Positions 1-10,470 of a stretch of DNA of 64,000 nucleotides are shown here, piece by piece. This DNA is from Chrysomallon squamiferum (Eukaryota; Mollusca; Gastropoda; Neomphalida; Peltospiridae). Made by a program: the position numbers and the translations under genes. The notes under the pieces are model-generated. The model was not told where the DNA came from and ran no database searches. It saw only the letters and a list, made by a program, of their open reading frames with translations. The stretch lies in contig CM022671.1 in assembly GCA_012295275.1 (NCBI GenBank), positions 16,937,956 to 17,001,955 of the forward strand. Reading direction: 5' to 3'. The stretch's first letter is position 1; each line of letters opens with the position of its first letter.

Positions 1-98
1 CAGTTATAAATATGATATTAACTAAAATATATCTTTCTTTTATTTTGCAAATGAAATGTTATGTGATTTATTTTAACTATAATCTGTTTTAATTTCAG

Positions 99-188
99 AC
101 TTCCACTGGCCCAGTTCCTTATGTTGATACTGTTCTTATGACACAGACTGCAGCAAAATATAAATCTCGAAGAATGTCAAGAAGATGA
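99..188 (+). CDS. 3'-terminal exon of an unrecognised gene, copy A
   Basis: A polypyrimidine tract and AG (ttttaatttcag) precede a 90-nt frame that reads in phase 0 as TSTGPVPYVDTVL, continues to a basic tail ending KSRRMSRR, and stops at TGA (186-188). An AATAAA lies six bases past the stop. The layout is that of a last coding exon whose gene body lies left of the window. I do not recognise the family. The only visible features are the basic C-terminus and the lack of further open frame. An identical exon sits in copy B. The upstream phase is assumed to be 0. Confidence 0.6.
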   Translation, partial: TSTGPVPYVDTVLMTQTAAKYKSRRMSRR

Positions 189-193
189 ATTTT

Positions 194-199
194 AATAAA
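194..199 (+). terminator. AATAAA polyadenylation signal, copy A
   Basis: Canonical AATAAA immediately after the stop of the 99-188 exon. Several further AATAAA words follow at about 230-290. The copy B equivalent is at 4556-4561. Confidence 0.5.
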
Positions 200-1267
200 G
201 GAATTTCTAATACTTGAAACTGAAGAAAAAAAATAAAAAATAAAACTGAAATAAATAAATAAAGTGAAATGAGTGAAATAAATAAAAATTTAAATTAAGA
301 AAACAATTGTGTTTCTGTAGAAATTAAAGATTATTTTTTTAATATTTGATATATTGTCCATTTTGTTTTAAATTGTTGAGAAAGAATTCTAAACCTGCAA
401 ACAGTTTTAAGCATCGTGTCATTAAAATTTTGTATTTTATTGTTTATTTCTTCATTTTTATTTATTACATTTTATTTTTTAAGTTTCTTTTAAATTTAAT
501 TTTGAAGATTGTGTGTAAACGTTCTGGCCTGGTTCATCTTTATGTTTAGAGGATAAAAACTTCTTATTTCATTTTATTTAGAATTTCAAAAAGATTTACT
601 TCAGGATAAATTTGTGTTTCAAAAAAAACACAAAAGTCTCAATTTTCAAAATTAAAGAGATGACTTTCTTTAGTTCCTTTCATTGGTAAACAACATCTTG
701 CTACTGCTACTCAGAGAGACTTGCCAGTATTTCCCGTTTCAAATAATTATTTCAAGAACTGTACGACTCGCATCTATTAATTGTTCATAACTGTATTTTG
801 ATACCATTAAACAAATACTCATTATTTAATAACTTCACCAGGCCATTGCATTTAACAGACAGAACTACACTGACAAACTCTATCTTGTCCATCAGCACAT
901 AAACATTCAGCTGCAGTGACGCTCTGGTCATGCAGGTCACAGATATTACGGCTCGATGGCATTTCCCCAAATTTTCATCTCACTGCTGTTCCTATCAAGA
1001 GACAATTGCCTTGATAGGAGGAGAGCAGTAAACCCATTATTCTCACTAATCAACCCATTAACACTGCACTGAACAGAAAACCCGGGCTTCCGGACTTGTT
1101 AGCCAGGGCAGATGTTAATGTCAGATGAAAGTAAACGGATGATTGTGTTTGTATTAATAATGAAATCGATGAACAGCACTGTTTAGTTTTTGGGTAATGT
1201 AACTTTACACAAAACTGCAAAACGCGAAGTAGTTTATAAAATGTCTGTTGTATCCAGACATTCCTTG

Positions 1268-1273
1268 TTTATT
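1268..1273 (-). terminator. Polyadenylation signal for secretory exon copy A
   Basis: AATAAA on the minus strand, about 155 nt past the stop codon at 1428. The equivalent in copy B is at 5629-5634. Another AATAAA overlaps the stop codon itself. Confidence 0.45.
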
Positions 1274-1427
1274 TTGACATGTAACAATGTAACAATAAAA
1301 TATTAAAATGTGAAAATACGTTGTTCTCCGACTCTCGCTGTCACTTTGAACAACAACAACAACAAAAAATAAGAAGTCTTTCTCGTAAAAACACGAAACG
1401 TTCGATTCAACAAGTTAGAAAGCGCAT

Positions 1428-2408
1428 TTATTTGGAACTTTTCTGCCCTTCGTTTACCTTCGTTTCGTAGACCTTGTCTTCCAAATCGCGCGTTTTCTCG
1501 ACAAACTGATCGCCGTTTGCGTGAGTTCGCTTCTCGTGCACATTTCTTTTGCTTTGACTGAGGAAGAACTTTTCCCTTGCGCGTTTCTCCCACCATCCCA
1601 TCTTCCTTTTCACGTGCGGTTTTCTCAGTTCGGAAATCTCGTCGAGTTCTGGTTGACTGGATTTTTTAGTTAATTTCGGACTCTCAGAATGATTTGGTTG
1701 TGGGTCTTTCTTGTTACTGTTCTCGCTGTTACGTTTTGCGCCATTATTAGCAGTCGTCTGGAGATCGTCTTCCAGTCCTAACTCGGTCTCGGAATCTTCC
1801 TTACTTCTTTTTATATGTGTATGCTTATTATCATGTTTCCCATGTGCTGGATTCATATGTGGAAAAACATGTCTTCTGGTCTTTTCATTTTCCCTCTTCG
1901 TACGTGATAATTCAGCTTCGTTCTTTCTTTTCACGCGCGATAATTCAGCCTCGTCTCCTCTTTTCACGCGTGACAATTCAGCTTCGCCTCCTCTTTTCAC
2001 GCGTGACAATTCAGCTTCGTCTCCTCTTTTCACGCGTGACAATTCAGCTTCGTCTCCTCTTTTCACGCGCGACAGTTCAGCTTCGTCTACTCTTTTCACG
2101 CGTGACAGTTCAGCTTCGTCTCCTCTTTTTACGCGTGATAATTCAGCTTCTTTCCTTACAAAGGGTTGTGGTGGAATCTCGTCTCTTTTTACGCGTGATA
2201 ATTCAGCTTCTTTCCTTACAACGCGTGATGGGGCAATCTCGTCTCTTTTCACGCGCGATAATTCAGCTTCATTAATTCTCTTTACGCGTGATAATTCCTT
2301 TTCCTGATCTCTCTTGACGCGAGTGAGTTCCAGAAAGGATTCATCTGATCGCTTCTCGCGCTGCAGTTCAGTTTCTAGATTAAGACTGGCTGGATGTAAA
2401 GGAATGGC
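1428..2408 (-). CDS. Repetitive secreted polyprotein precursor, main exon (copy A)
   Basis: A 326-residue terminal exon. The acceptor ctttttccag ends at 2409, and the phase-0 frame begins AIPLHPASLNLETEL. It joins in frame to the signal-peptide exon at 15835-15897, giving a product of about 347 residues. From about exon residue 20 it is built of 11-residue units of the form x-D/N/G-EAELSRVKR: ten end in ELSRVKR, plus one ELSRTKR and one LTRVKR. RVKR fits the furin/proprotein-convertase motif R-X-K/R-R, so cleavage would release many short acidic peptides such as GDEAELSRV. The C-terminal 160 residues are not repeated but keep dibasic sites (HIKR, GAKR, HVKR, WWEKR, QSKR, HEKR). No Gly precedes the basic pairs, so amidation is not expected. 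It resembles a neuropeptide or other multi-copy secreted peptide precursor. I do not recognise the family, and a structural or gland-secreted protein is also possible. Confidence 0.8.
   Translation of the reverse strand, partial: AIPLHPASLNLETELQREKRSDESFLELTRVKRDQEKELSRVKRINEAELSRVKRDEIAPSRVVRKEAELSRVKRDEIPPQPFVRKEAELSRVKRGDEAELSRVKRVDEAELSRVKRGDEAELSRVKRGDEAELSRVKRGGEAELSRVKRGDEAELSRVKRKNEAELSRTKRENEKTRRHVFPHMNPAHGKHDNKHTHIKRSKEDSETELGLEDDLQTTANNGAKRNSENSNKKDPQPNHSESPKLTKKSSQPELDEISELRKPHVKRKMGWWEKRAREKFFLSQSKRNVHEKRTHANGDQFVEKTRDLEDKVYETKVNEGQKSSK
1915..2300 (-). repeat. 33-bp in-frame coding tandem repeat
   Basis: The EAELSRVKR units are encoded by near-identical 33-bp repeats, seen on the plus strand as ttcacgcgtgacaattcagc followed by ttcgtctcctctt. 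Each contains acgcgt or a one-base variant. The repeats keep all six frames largely open, which explains the long antisense frames here. Units at the upstream end have diverged (SRVVRKEAE, PPQPFVRKEAE). Confidence 0.85.
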
Positions 2409-2511
2409 CTGGAAAAAGAAAATAAAACACCCCACCTTTGATTAAAACAGAAACAGAAATAAAAACGAAATAATTATGATCCGCAGAATTTCAATGTAAA
2501 GAGACAGAGAG

Positions 2512-2545
<34 letters not shown>

Positions 2546-3634
2546 TTTAGAACAAAAAAACTTAAAAATACAAAAAATCATAAATTTAAAAACAAAATAA
2601 TAATAAAAAATAACAATAAATAGAATAAGACTTTCAAAATATCGTACGTTACATAACACCCACAGATTGCTAGTCCAAGTATATTCCACAATAAATCAGC
2701 GTTTTTATTAAGAAAAAACTGAAATCTCTTTTGTTTTATTCAATTTACATCATGCACAGTGTAAATCCACAGCATTGCGATTGCAAATTTTTTTTCTTTC
2801 TCTCAACTGGCTTCATCACTGATTGAATTTCTAAAGTAATATGAATAGTCTCTGTGCAAAATCTTATATAAATCACCGTGATCCATTCATTTTCTAATCT
2901 GAGTTGGCAGCCTCTCGGGAGAGGACTATTGACGCCTTAAATGAAAGTACGACCACACGAGGAAATGATGAATGACTGTTTCGTATTCATTATGCTAAAT
3001 TAAAATTCTTTGTAGAATCAGCTAAATAAGATATGTTGTGCTTGATATATATACCGATTATTCGAATAACTGTACGATAATGCAGGAATAGTTTGTAGGT
3101 GAAAAAAATGCGAAAATAAGGAAGAAATTTGTTGTTTTGTGAAATGCATCCTTTATCGGAATATATTATAGGTGAGGATGATGGAACAAAATACACTGTT
3201 TGTGATATACGTCCATAAAATAACGTAGCTGGAATACAGTGTGTATGAAAAGAATATTTTAATTTTTTCGCTTTTATTCGTGCAAAAACAAACGGAAAAA
3301 GATTACAGCAACATGAAAATGTTTCATTATTTCAATTACAAAAATGATTAAAATCAGGACTGAAATCAGGGGTCCATCTGTCTGTCTAGATTACAACATA
3401 AAACAATTAGATGTATTTCTAAATACTCTGAGTTTCAGTAACAGATTAATGAGAATTATTAGCATTAAAATAATGACAGATCAACAGTTAAATACTTTGT
3501 CTTTTGATAATTTCAGATAGCTTGAATTTACAATATTAGTAAAGAGAAGAAGACTGAAAGAAATATGTAGACAAAATGTAAGTTGTTTATATAGGAAATG
3601 ATATTTAAAAACGTATTTGTTATTGCTTTTGTTG

Positions 3635-3639
<5 letters not shown>

Positions 3640-3684
<45 letters not shown>

Positions 3685-3772
3685 TTAAATTAATTTGAAT
3701 ATTTATTATATATTTATTCTTAATTACTGTATTTATTTTATTAATACTACTACTACTAACACCACCACCACC

Positions 3773-3811
<39 letters not shown>

Positions 3812-3855
3812 GCTGCTGCTATTGCTGCTGCTGCTACTACTACTACTACTTCTAT
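3640..3855. repeat. (ATT)n and (ACT/ACC/GCT)n pair in duplication copy A
   Basis: (ATT)n at about 3640-3684 and a mixed ACT, ACC and GCT array at about 3745-3850. The copy B counterpart at 7977-8175 has different repeat numbers. Confidence 0.9.
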
Positions 3856-4014
3856 CGTTTTATTTCTTATTCGTTTCTTAGAATAATTATTAATCTATCA
3901 CGCACGTGTTTGCGTTTTGAAACAGTATCTGGATATCGTTTTAATTTTAAAATTTGTTTTTCTTATTAGTCAATACGTAGATAGATACCACGTTGTACTG
4001 AACTAGCACCTATA

Positions 4015-4362
4015 GCATAAGCTTTCCACAGCTTCTGAAAATTTTATTTGAATGCCGAATAAAATTTACAGCATATTTTTGTGATACCCACTGTACAAAA
4101 ATTTAGATATTTATCATTTTAATGTAACAGTATTTATTGATAGATGACAATAATTTTAATATCTTTTTAATAATAATTTTTATTTATTTTATTAACTTCA
4201 AAAGTTTTTTCTCCAAGCCCACAATAATGTGTTTTCTCCAGCCCCTGGGAAGGTAAATATCAAATATCCTCTCACTGCTAATTAAAACAAAATAGAATGG
4301 CACAAGTGGTTTATGTTTCTCATTGATTATGAGGACTTTAACCAAATGTGTTATATCATCAT
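4015..4362. other. Spacer between duplication copies
   Basis: About 350 bp of AT-rich DNA with no counterpart after copy B. It may be the left part of the duplicated unit, whose copy A equivalent would lie upstream of base 1. No coding signal is visible. Confidence 0.6.
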
Positions 4363-4460
4363 CAGTTATAAATATGATATTAACTAAAATATATCTTTCT
4401 TTTATTTTGCAAATGAAATGTTATGTGATTTATTTTAACTATAATCTGTTTTAATTTCAG

Positions 4461-4550
4461 ACTTCCACTGGCCCAGTTCCTTATGTTGATACTGTTCTTA
4501 TGACACAGACTGCAGCAAAATATAAATCTCGAAGAATGTCAAGAAGATGA
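4461..4550 (+). CDS. 3'-terminal exon of an unrecognised gene, copy B
   Basis: Base-identical to the 99-188 exon, including its splice acceptor, stop codon and following AATAAA. It could be an alternative last exon of the same plus-strand gene, but use would require reading past the copy A polyadenylation signals and splicing over about 4.3 kb. It may therefore be a silent duplicate. Perfect identity, against visible divergence elsewhere in the duplication, suggests recent homogenisation or constraint. Confidence 0.5.
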   Translation, partial: TSTGPVPYVDTVLMTQTAAKYKSRRMSRR

Positions 4551-5788
4551 ATTTTAATAAAGGAATTTCTAATACTTGAAACTGAAGAAAAAAAATAAAA
4601 AATAAAACTGAAATAAATAAATAAAGTGAAATGAGTGAAATAAATAAAAATTTAAATTAAGAAAACAATTGTGTTTCTGTAGAAATTAAAGATTATTTTT
4701 TTAATATTTGATATATTGTCCATTTTGTTTTAAATTGTTGAGAAAGAATTCTAAACCTGCAAACAGTTTTAAGCATCGTGTCATTAAAATTTTGTATTTT
4801 ATTGTTTATTTCTTCATTTTTATTTATTACATTTTATTTTTTAAGTTTCTTTTAAATTTAATTTTGAAGATTGTGTGTAAACGTTCTGGCCTGGTTCATC
4901 TTTATGTTTAGAGGATAAAAACTTCTTATTTCATTTTATTTAGAATTTCAAAAAGATTTACTTCAGGATAAATTTGTGTTTCAAAAAAAACAAAAGTCTC
5001 AATTTTCAAAATTAAAGAGATGACTTTCTTTAGTTCCTTTCATTGGTAAACAACATCTTGCTACTGCTACTCAGAGAGACTTGCCAGTATTTCCCGTTTC
5101 AAATAATTATTTCAAGAACTGTACGACTCGCATCTATTAATTGTTCATAACTGTATTTTGATACCATTAAACAAATACTCATTATTTAATAACTTCCACC
5201 GGGTCATTGTATTTAACAGACAGAACTACACTGACAAACTCTATCTTGTCCATCAGCACATAAACATTCAGCTGCAGTGACGCTCTGGTCATGCAGGTCA
5301 CAGATATTACGGCTCGATGGCATTTCCCCAAATTTTCATCTCACTGCTGTTCCTATCAAGAGACAATTGCCTTGATAGGAGGAGACCAGTAAACCCATTA
5401 TTCTCACTAACCAACCTATTAACACCGCACTGAACAGAAAATCCGGGCTTCCGGACTGGTTAGCCAGGGCAGATGTTAATGTCAGATGAAAGTAAACGGA
5501 TGATTGTGTTTGTATTAATAATGAAATCGATGAATAGCACTGTTTAGTTTTTGGGTAATGTAACTTTACACAAAACTGCAAAACGCGAAGTAATTTATAA
5601 AATGTCTGTTGTATCCAGACATTCCTTGTTTATTTTGACATGTAACAATGTAACAATAAAATATTAAAATGTGCAAACACGTTGTTCTCCGACTCTCGCT
5701 GTCACTTTGAACAACAACAACAACAAAAAATAAGAAGTCTTTCTCGTAAAAACACGAAACGTTCGATTCAACCAGTTAGAAAGCGCAT

Positions 5789-6756
5789 TTATTTGGAACC
5801 TTTCTGCCCTTCGTTCACCTTCGTTTCGTTGATCTTGTCTTCCAAATCGCGCGTTTTCTCGACAAACTGATCGCCGTTTGCGTGAGTTCGCTTCTCGTGC
5901 ACATTTCTTTTGCTTTGACTGAGGAAGAACTTTTCCCTTGCGCGTTTCTCCCACCATCCCATCTTCCTTTTCACGTGCGGTTTTCTCAGTTCGGAAATCT
6001 CGTCGAGTTCTGGTTGACTGGATTTTTTAGTTAATTTCGGACTCTCAGAATGATTTGGTTGTGGGTCTTTCTTGTTACTGTTCTCGCTGTTACGTTTTGC
6101 GCCATTATTAGCAGTCGTTTGGAGATCGTCTTCCAGTTCTAACTCGGTCTCGGAAGCTTCCTTACTTCTTTTTATATGTGTATGCTTATTACCATGTTTC
6201 CCATGTGCTGGCTTCATATGTGGAAAACCATGTCTTCTGGTCTTTTCATTTTCCCTCTTCGTACGTGATAATTCAGCTTCGTTCTTTCTTTTCACGCGCG
6301 ATAATTCAGCCTCGTCTCCTCTTTTCACGCGTGACAATTCAGCTTCGCCTCCTCTTTTCACGCGTGACAATTCAGCTTCGTCTCCTCTTTTCACGCGTGA
6401 CAATTCAGCTTCGTCTCCTCTTTTCACGCGCGACAGTTCAGCTTCGTCTACTCTTTTCACGCGTGACAGTTCAGCTTCGTCTCCTCTTTTAACGCGTGAT
6501 AATTCAGCTTCTTTCCTTACATAAATTCGTCTCTTTTTACGCGTGATAATTCAGCTTCTTTCCTTTCAACGCGTGATGGGGCAATTTCGTCTCTTTTCAC
6601 GCGTGACAATTCAGCTTCATTAATTCTCTTTACGCGTGATAATTCCTTTTCCTGATCTCTCTTGGCGCGAGTGAGTTCCAGAAAGGATTCATCTGATCGC
6701 TTCTCGCGCTGCAGTTCAGTTTCTAGATTAAGACTGGCTGGATGTAAAGGAATGGC
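5789..6756 (-). pseudogene. Secretory polyprotein exon, copy B (frameshifted)
   Basis: The same exon as 1428-2408, with the same acceptor (gccattcc preceded by tttttccag) and phase-0 start AIPLHPASL. Compared with copy A, 13 bp are missing around 6520-6526, where copy A encodes DEIPPQPFVRK. The shift gives DEFM and a stop at 6517-6519. The second frame then continues through the remaining repeats and the same C-terminus to a stop at 5789. If spliced to the signal exon this copy would give about 100 residues, still with several RVKR or RAKR sites, so a short functional precursor is possible. Otherwise it is a decaying duplicate. No second frameshift is evident. Confidence 0.75.
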
Positions 6757-6867
6757 CTGGAAAAATAAAATAAAACACCCCACCTTTGATTAAAACAGAA
6801 ACAGAAATAAAAACGAAATAATAATTATGATCCGCAGAATTTCAATTTAAAGAGACAGATTTCAATG

Positions 6868-6899
<32 letters not shown>

Positions 6900-7971
6900 T
6901 TTAGAACAAAAATACATAAAATAATAAATTTAAAAACAAAATAATAATAAAAAAATAACAATAAATAGAATAAGACTTTCAAAATATCGTACGTTACATA
7001 ACACCCACAGATTGCTAGTCCAAGTATATTCCACAATAAATCAGCGTTTTTATTAAGAAAAACTGAAATCTCTTTTGTTTTATTCAGTTTACATCATGCA
7101 CAGTGTAAATCCACAGCATTGCGATTGCAAATTTTTTTTTCTCTCTCAACTGGCTTCATCACTGACTGAATTTCTAAAGTAATATGAATAGTCTCTGTGC
7201 AAAATCTTATATAAATCACCGTGATCCATTCATTTTCTAATCTGAGTTGGCAGCCTCTCAGGAGAGGACTATTGACGCCTTAAATGAAAGTACGACCACA
7301 CAAGGAAATGATGAATGACTGTTTCGTATTCATTATGCTAAATTAAAATTCTTTGTAGAATCAGCTAAATTAGATATGTTGTGCTTGATATGTGTACCGA
7401 TTATTCGAATAACTGTACGATAATGCAGGAATAGTTTGTAGGTGAAAAAATAAAAGCGAATATAATGAAATTTGTTGTTTTGTAAAATGCATCCTTTATC
7501 GGAATATATTATAGGTGAGGATGATGGAACAAAATACACTGTTTGTGATATACACCCATAAAATAACGTAGCCGGAATACAGTGTGTATGAAAAGAATAT
7601 TTTAATTTTTTTCGCTTTTTATTCGTGCAAAAACAACGGAAAAGATTACAGCAACATGAAAATGTTTCATTATTTCAATTACAAAAACGATTAAAATCAG
7701 GACTGAAATCAGGGGTCCATCTGTCTGTCTAGATTACAACATAAAACAATTAGATGTATTTCTAAATACTCTGAGTTTCAGTAGCACATTAATGAGAATT
7801 ATTAGCATTAAAATAATGACAGATCAACAGTTAGATACTTTGTCTTTTGATAATTTCAGATAGCTTGAATTTACAATATTAGTAAAGAGAAGAAGATTTA
7901 AAGAAATATGTAGACAAAAATGTAAGTTGTTTATATAGGAAATGATATTTAAAAAGGTATTTGTTATTGCT

Positions 7972-8011
<40 letters not shown>

Positions 8012-8627
8012 TAAATTTATTTAAATATTTATTATATATTTATTCTTAATTACTGTATTTATTTTATTAATACCACTACTACTACCACCACCATCAGGAC
8101 CACCACCACCACCACCACTACTACTACTGCTGCTGCTTGCTGCTGCTGCTACTACTACTACTACTACTACTACTTTTTATTTCTTATTCGTTTCGTAGAA
8201 TAATTATTAATCTATCACGCACGTGTTTGCGTTTTGAAACAATATCTGGATATCGTTTTAATTTTAAAATTTGTTTTTCTTATTACGTCAATACGTAGAT
8301 AGATACCACGTTGTACTGAACTAGCACCTATAAACATCAGATTTCCACAACTTCTCTTTGTTGTCGTTATTCAACCACTGGTTTGGTTTCCTAGTAACAT
8401 TAAACTCTGATTAGTTCTGCTGTCTGAGGTATTTCCTTACGTAGATCGGCGCCATTTCAGAAAGTAGTCACCAAGTAACCATGTCAGAACTTGCCATTGT
8501 TCGATATTGATTTCGCTGGAGGACGTTTATTTGTATTGTGTAATTGCTAACGAACCAGATTTGTCCCAGGTGACCACTGGACGATTTATAATTATCTGCA
8601 CACGAGTGAGATAATGATTTCACACAT

Positions 8628-8629
<2 letters not shown>

Positions 8630-8664
<35 letters not shown>
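8630..8664. repeat. (AT)n microsatellite
   Basis: About 35 bp of alternating AT, 300 bp past the end of duplication copy B. Confidence 0.9.
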
Positions 8665-8667
<3 letters not shown>

Positions 8668-9107
8668 CATACGTCTCTATGGAAGTGTTCATTATATAAA
8701 GACATGCGTATATATGTTTCTATGCACATACGTACACAAATAAAATTGCACATACAAACATACTGTATATTCCAACAAATATATACGCATGCACTGATGA
8801 ACGCACGCACGCGCACACACGCACATACACATAGCCATCATCTTCTGAAATGTAGGCTACTTCTAACTGGGGACTGGAAACCTAATAAATCGAATAAATC
8901 TAATATACCTGTCGTCTAATGGGTATAACTCGTCCTTCTAGACAGATATTAACACCACTTAAATGTTAGGAAATTAATAATTTATTGTATAATCTGATTA
9001 CTGTTACCTCTGTAGCTCGTGGATTTTAAGTGTATATGTAGACCCCATATAGTAATAGTGAGAATGTATGTATTATGTATAAAAAGCGTGTGTGTTTTCT
9101 CTCTGTG

Positions 9108-9113
<6 letters not shown>

Positions 9114-9203
<90 letters not shown>
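9114..9203. repeat. (GA)n microsatellite, 90 bp
   Basis: Uninterrupted GA dinucleotides. Both strands give fake RERE or SLSL frames. Confidence 0.98.
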
Positions 9204-9206
<3 letters not shown>

Positions 9207-9616
9207 TAGCGTCTTAATATAACTTTAGAAATTATAGGAACTAAGAATTATTTTCTGAATTGTACTGTATTGTATTGTATTGTCGTTTATTGTTTTGTTT
9301 TCTATTGCTTTGCATTATATTTAACCTTCGATATTGGCAATGGCTATCAGAAGCGTTTCATGCTCAAAAACTTTATTGATTTTTGTTGTTATGATCGTAT
9401 TTTATGAAACAGTCATAAATTCATCGCTTAATCTTCATGCGAGAAAAATGACAAATTGCATTTTTAAGAATTGTAACTATAACAACATTTATAATAATAA
9501 AATAGAAATATTCTGATTATATTCTAAAATTATTCTTAAAGATTCTTGACATTTTTTATTATATGAAAGAGTCACGAGAAAATACATTTGGCTGGTTTAA
9601 GTAGGTTGGTAGATAC

Positions 9617-9648
<32 letters not shown>

Positions 9649-10339
9649 GTATATGTATATATATATATATATAAAAATTTAAATTTATATATATATTTTA
9701 CATTTGTATATATAAATCATTATGTATAAATATATAAAAACAGACAGGCTCCAACATACAATACACTTTTAGAATGTTTTTATGACATATACATACATAT
9801 TTAATTTCTTTTATGATATATTTTCTATGTAGACAGGTGTAAATGACATTGATATCATTGTTTTCCTTCTTTTCCTGAATTTATAATGAAGCGATGCTAA
9901 AAGATATATTGCACTGAAACATCATTTTAACATTTGGTTTCAACTGTAGCGTTATTTTATTTATTTATTTATTTTATTTTATTTTATTATTATTATTATT
10001 ATTATTATTTTAATTTCAAGGACTTCTAAGTTCAAGTAATATCCTTTGTTTAAAATTTTCATTCAAACTAAAAAATCTATATAACTGTGATTAAGCGTTT
10101 GCTTAAATGTACACCTTCAGAGTAAGCCCATACTGCTTTCTGTTTAAACCAGTGGCTAAATACTGTAGTAAATTATGAATCTTTATCCATGGTTAATGAA
10201 TGTAAAAGACACCTCGCTGCTAACATAAACTGTAGCGGATTTCTTTTAAAAACAGCTATAGTAAATCTGTATCAGTAACTACAAATGTAATCATGCAAGA
10301 TTACTTAACTTCTGACAGAAAAAACTAATCAGTTAGGTT

Positions 10340-10352
10340 TTGTTAAATAATT

Positions 10353-10436
<84 letters not shown>

Positions 10437-10470
10437 TTTTAATTTTTTTTTTTTTTTTTTTTTTTTTGCT
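10340..10470. repeat. (TTTA)n(TTA)n and poly-T
   Basis: Consecutive TTTA, then TTA repeats, then a run of about 21 T. Confidence 0.95.

Larger units (their letters stand above)
1..4014. repeat. Tandem segmental duplication, copy A
   Basis: Positions 1-4014 match 4363-8332 at an offset of about 4362 bp. Copy A contains the last exon of a plus-strand gene, a minus-strand repetitive secretory exon, a pair of (ATT)n and (ACT/ACC)n microsatellites near 3640-3850, and flanking AT-rich sequence. Its left end lies outside the window. The right end is where similarity stops, after the shared string ctagcacctata. The first ~830 bp of the copies differ only by a 2-bp indel, while the rest carries scattered substitutions and indels. 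Confidence 0.95.
4363..8332. repeat. Tandem segmental duplication, copy B
   Basis: Direct repeat of copy A in the same orientation. It starts at the same cagttataaatatg sequence as base 1 and ends at the shared ctagcacctata before unrelated sequence begins. Relative to copy A it has small indels in the microsatellites and one important 13-bp deletion inside the repetitive secretory exon. The signal-peptide exon at 15.8 kb lies outside the duplicated unit. Confidence 0.95.

Noticed and set aside
346-549. 67-residue hydrophobic frame, identical at 4708-4911
   Set aside because: Lies in the AT-rich 3' flank of the terminal exon, Phe/Ile/Leu-biased as expected from AT-rich DNA. Identity follows from the duplication.
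1711-2307. 198-residue plus-strand frame rich in LFTRDNSASS
   Set aside because: It is antisense to the 33-bp repeats of the secretory exon. A 33-bp period keeps every frame open, and it lacks a splice-supported context.
9019-9222. RERERE and SLSLSL frames
   Set aside because: Frames created by the (GA)n microsatellite, as also at 21726-21812 and 22039-22137.
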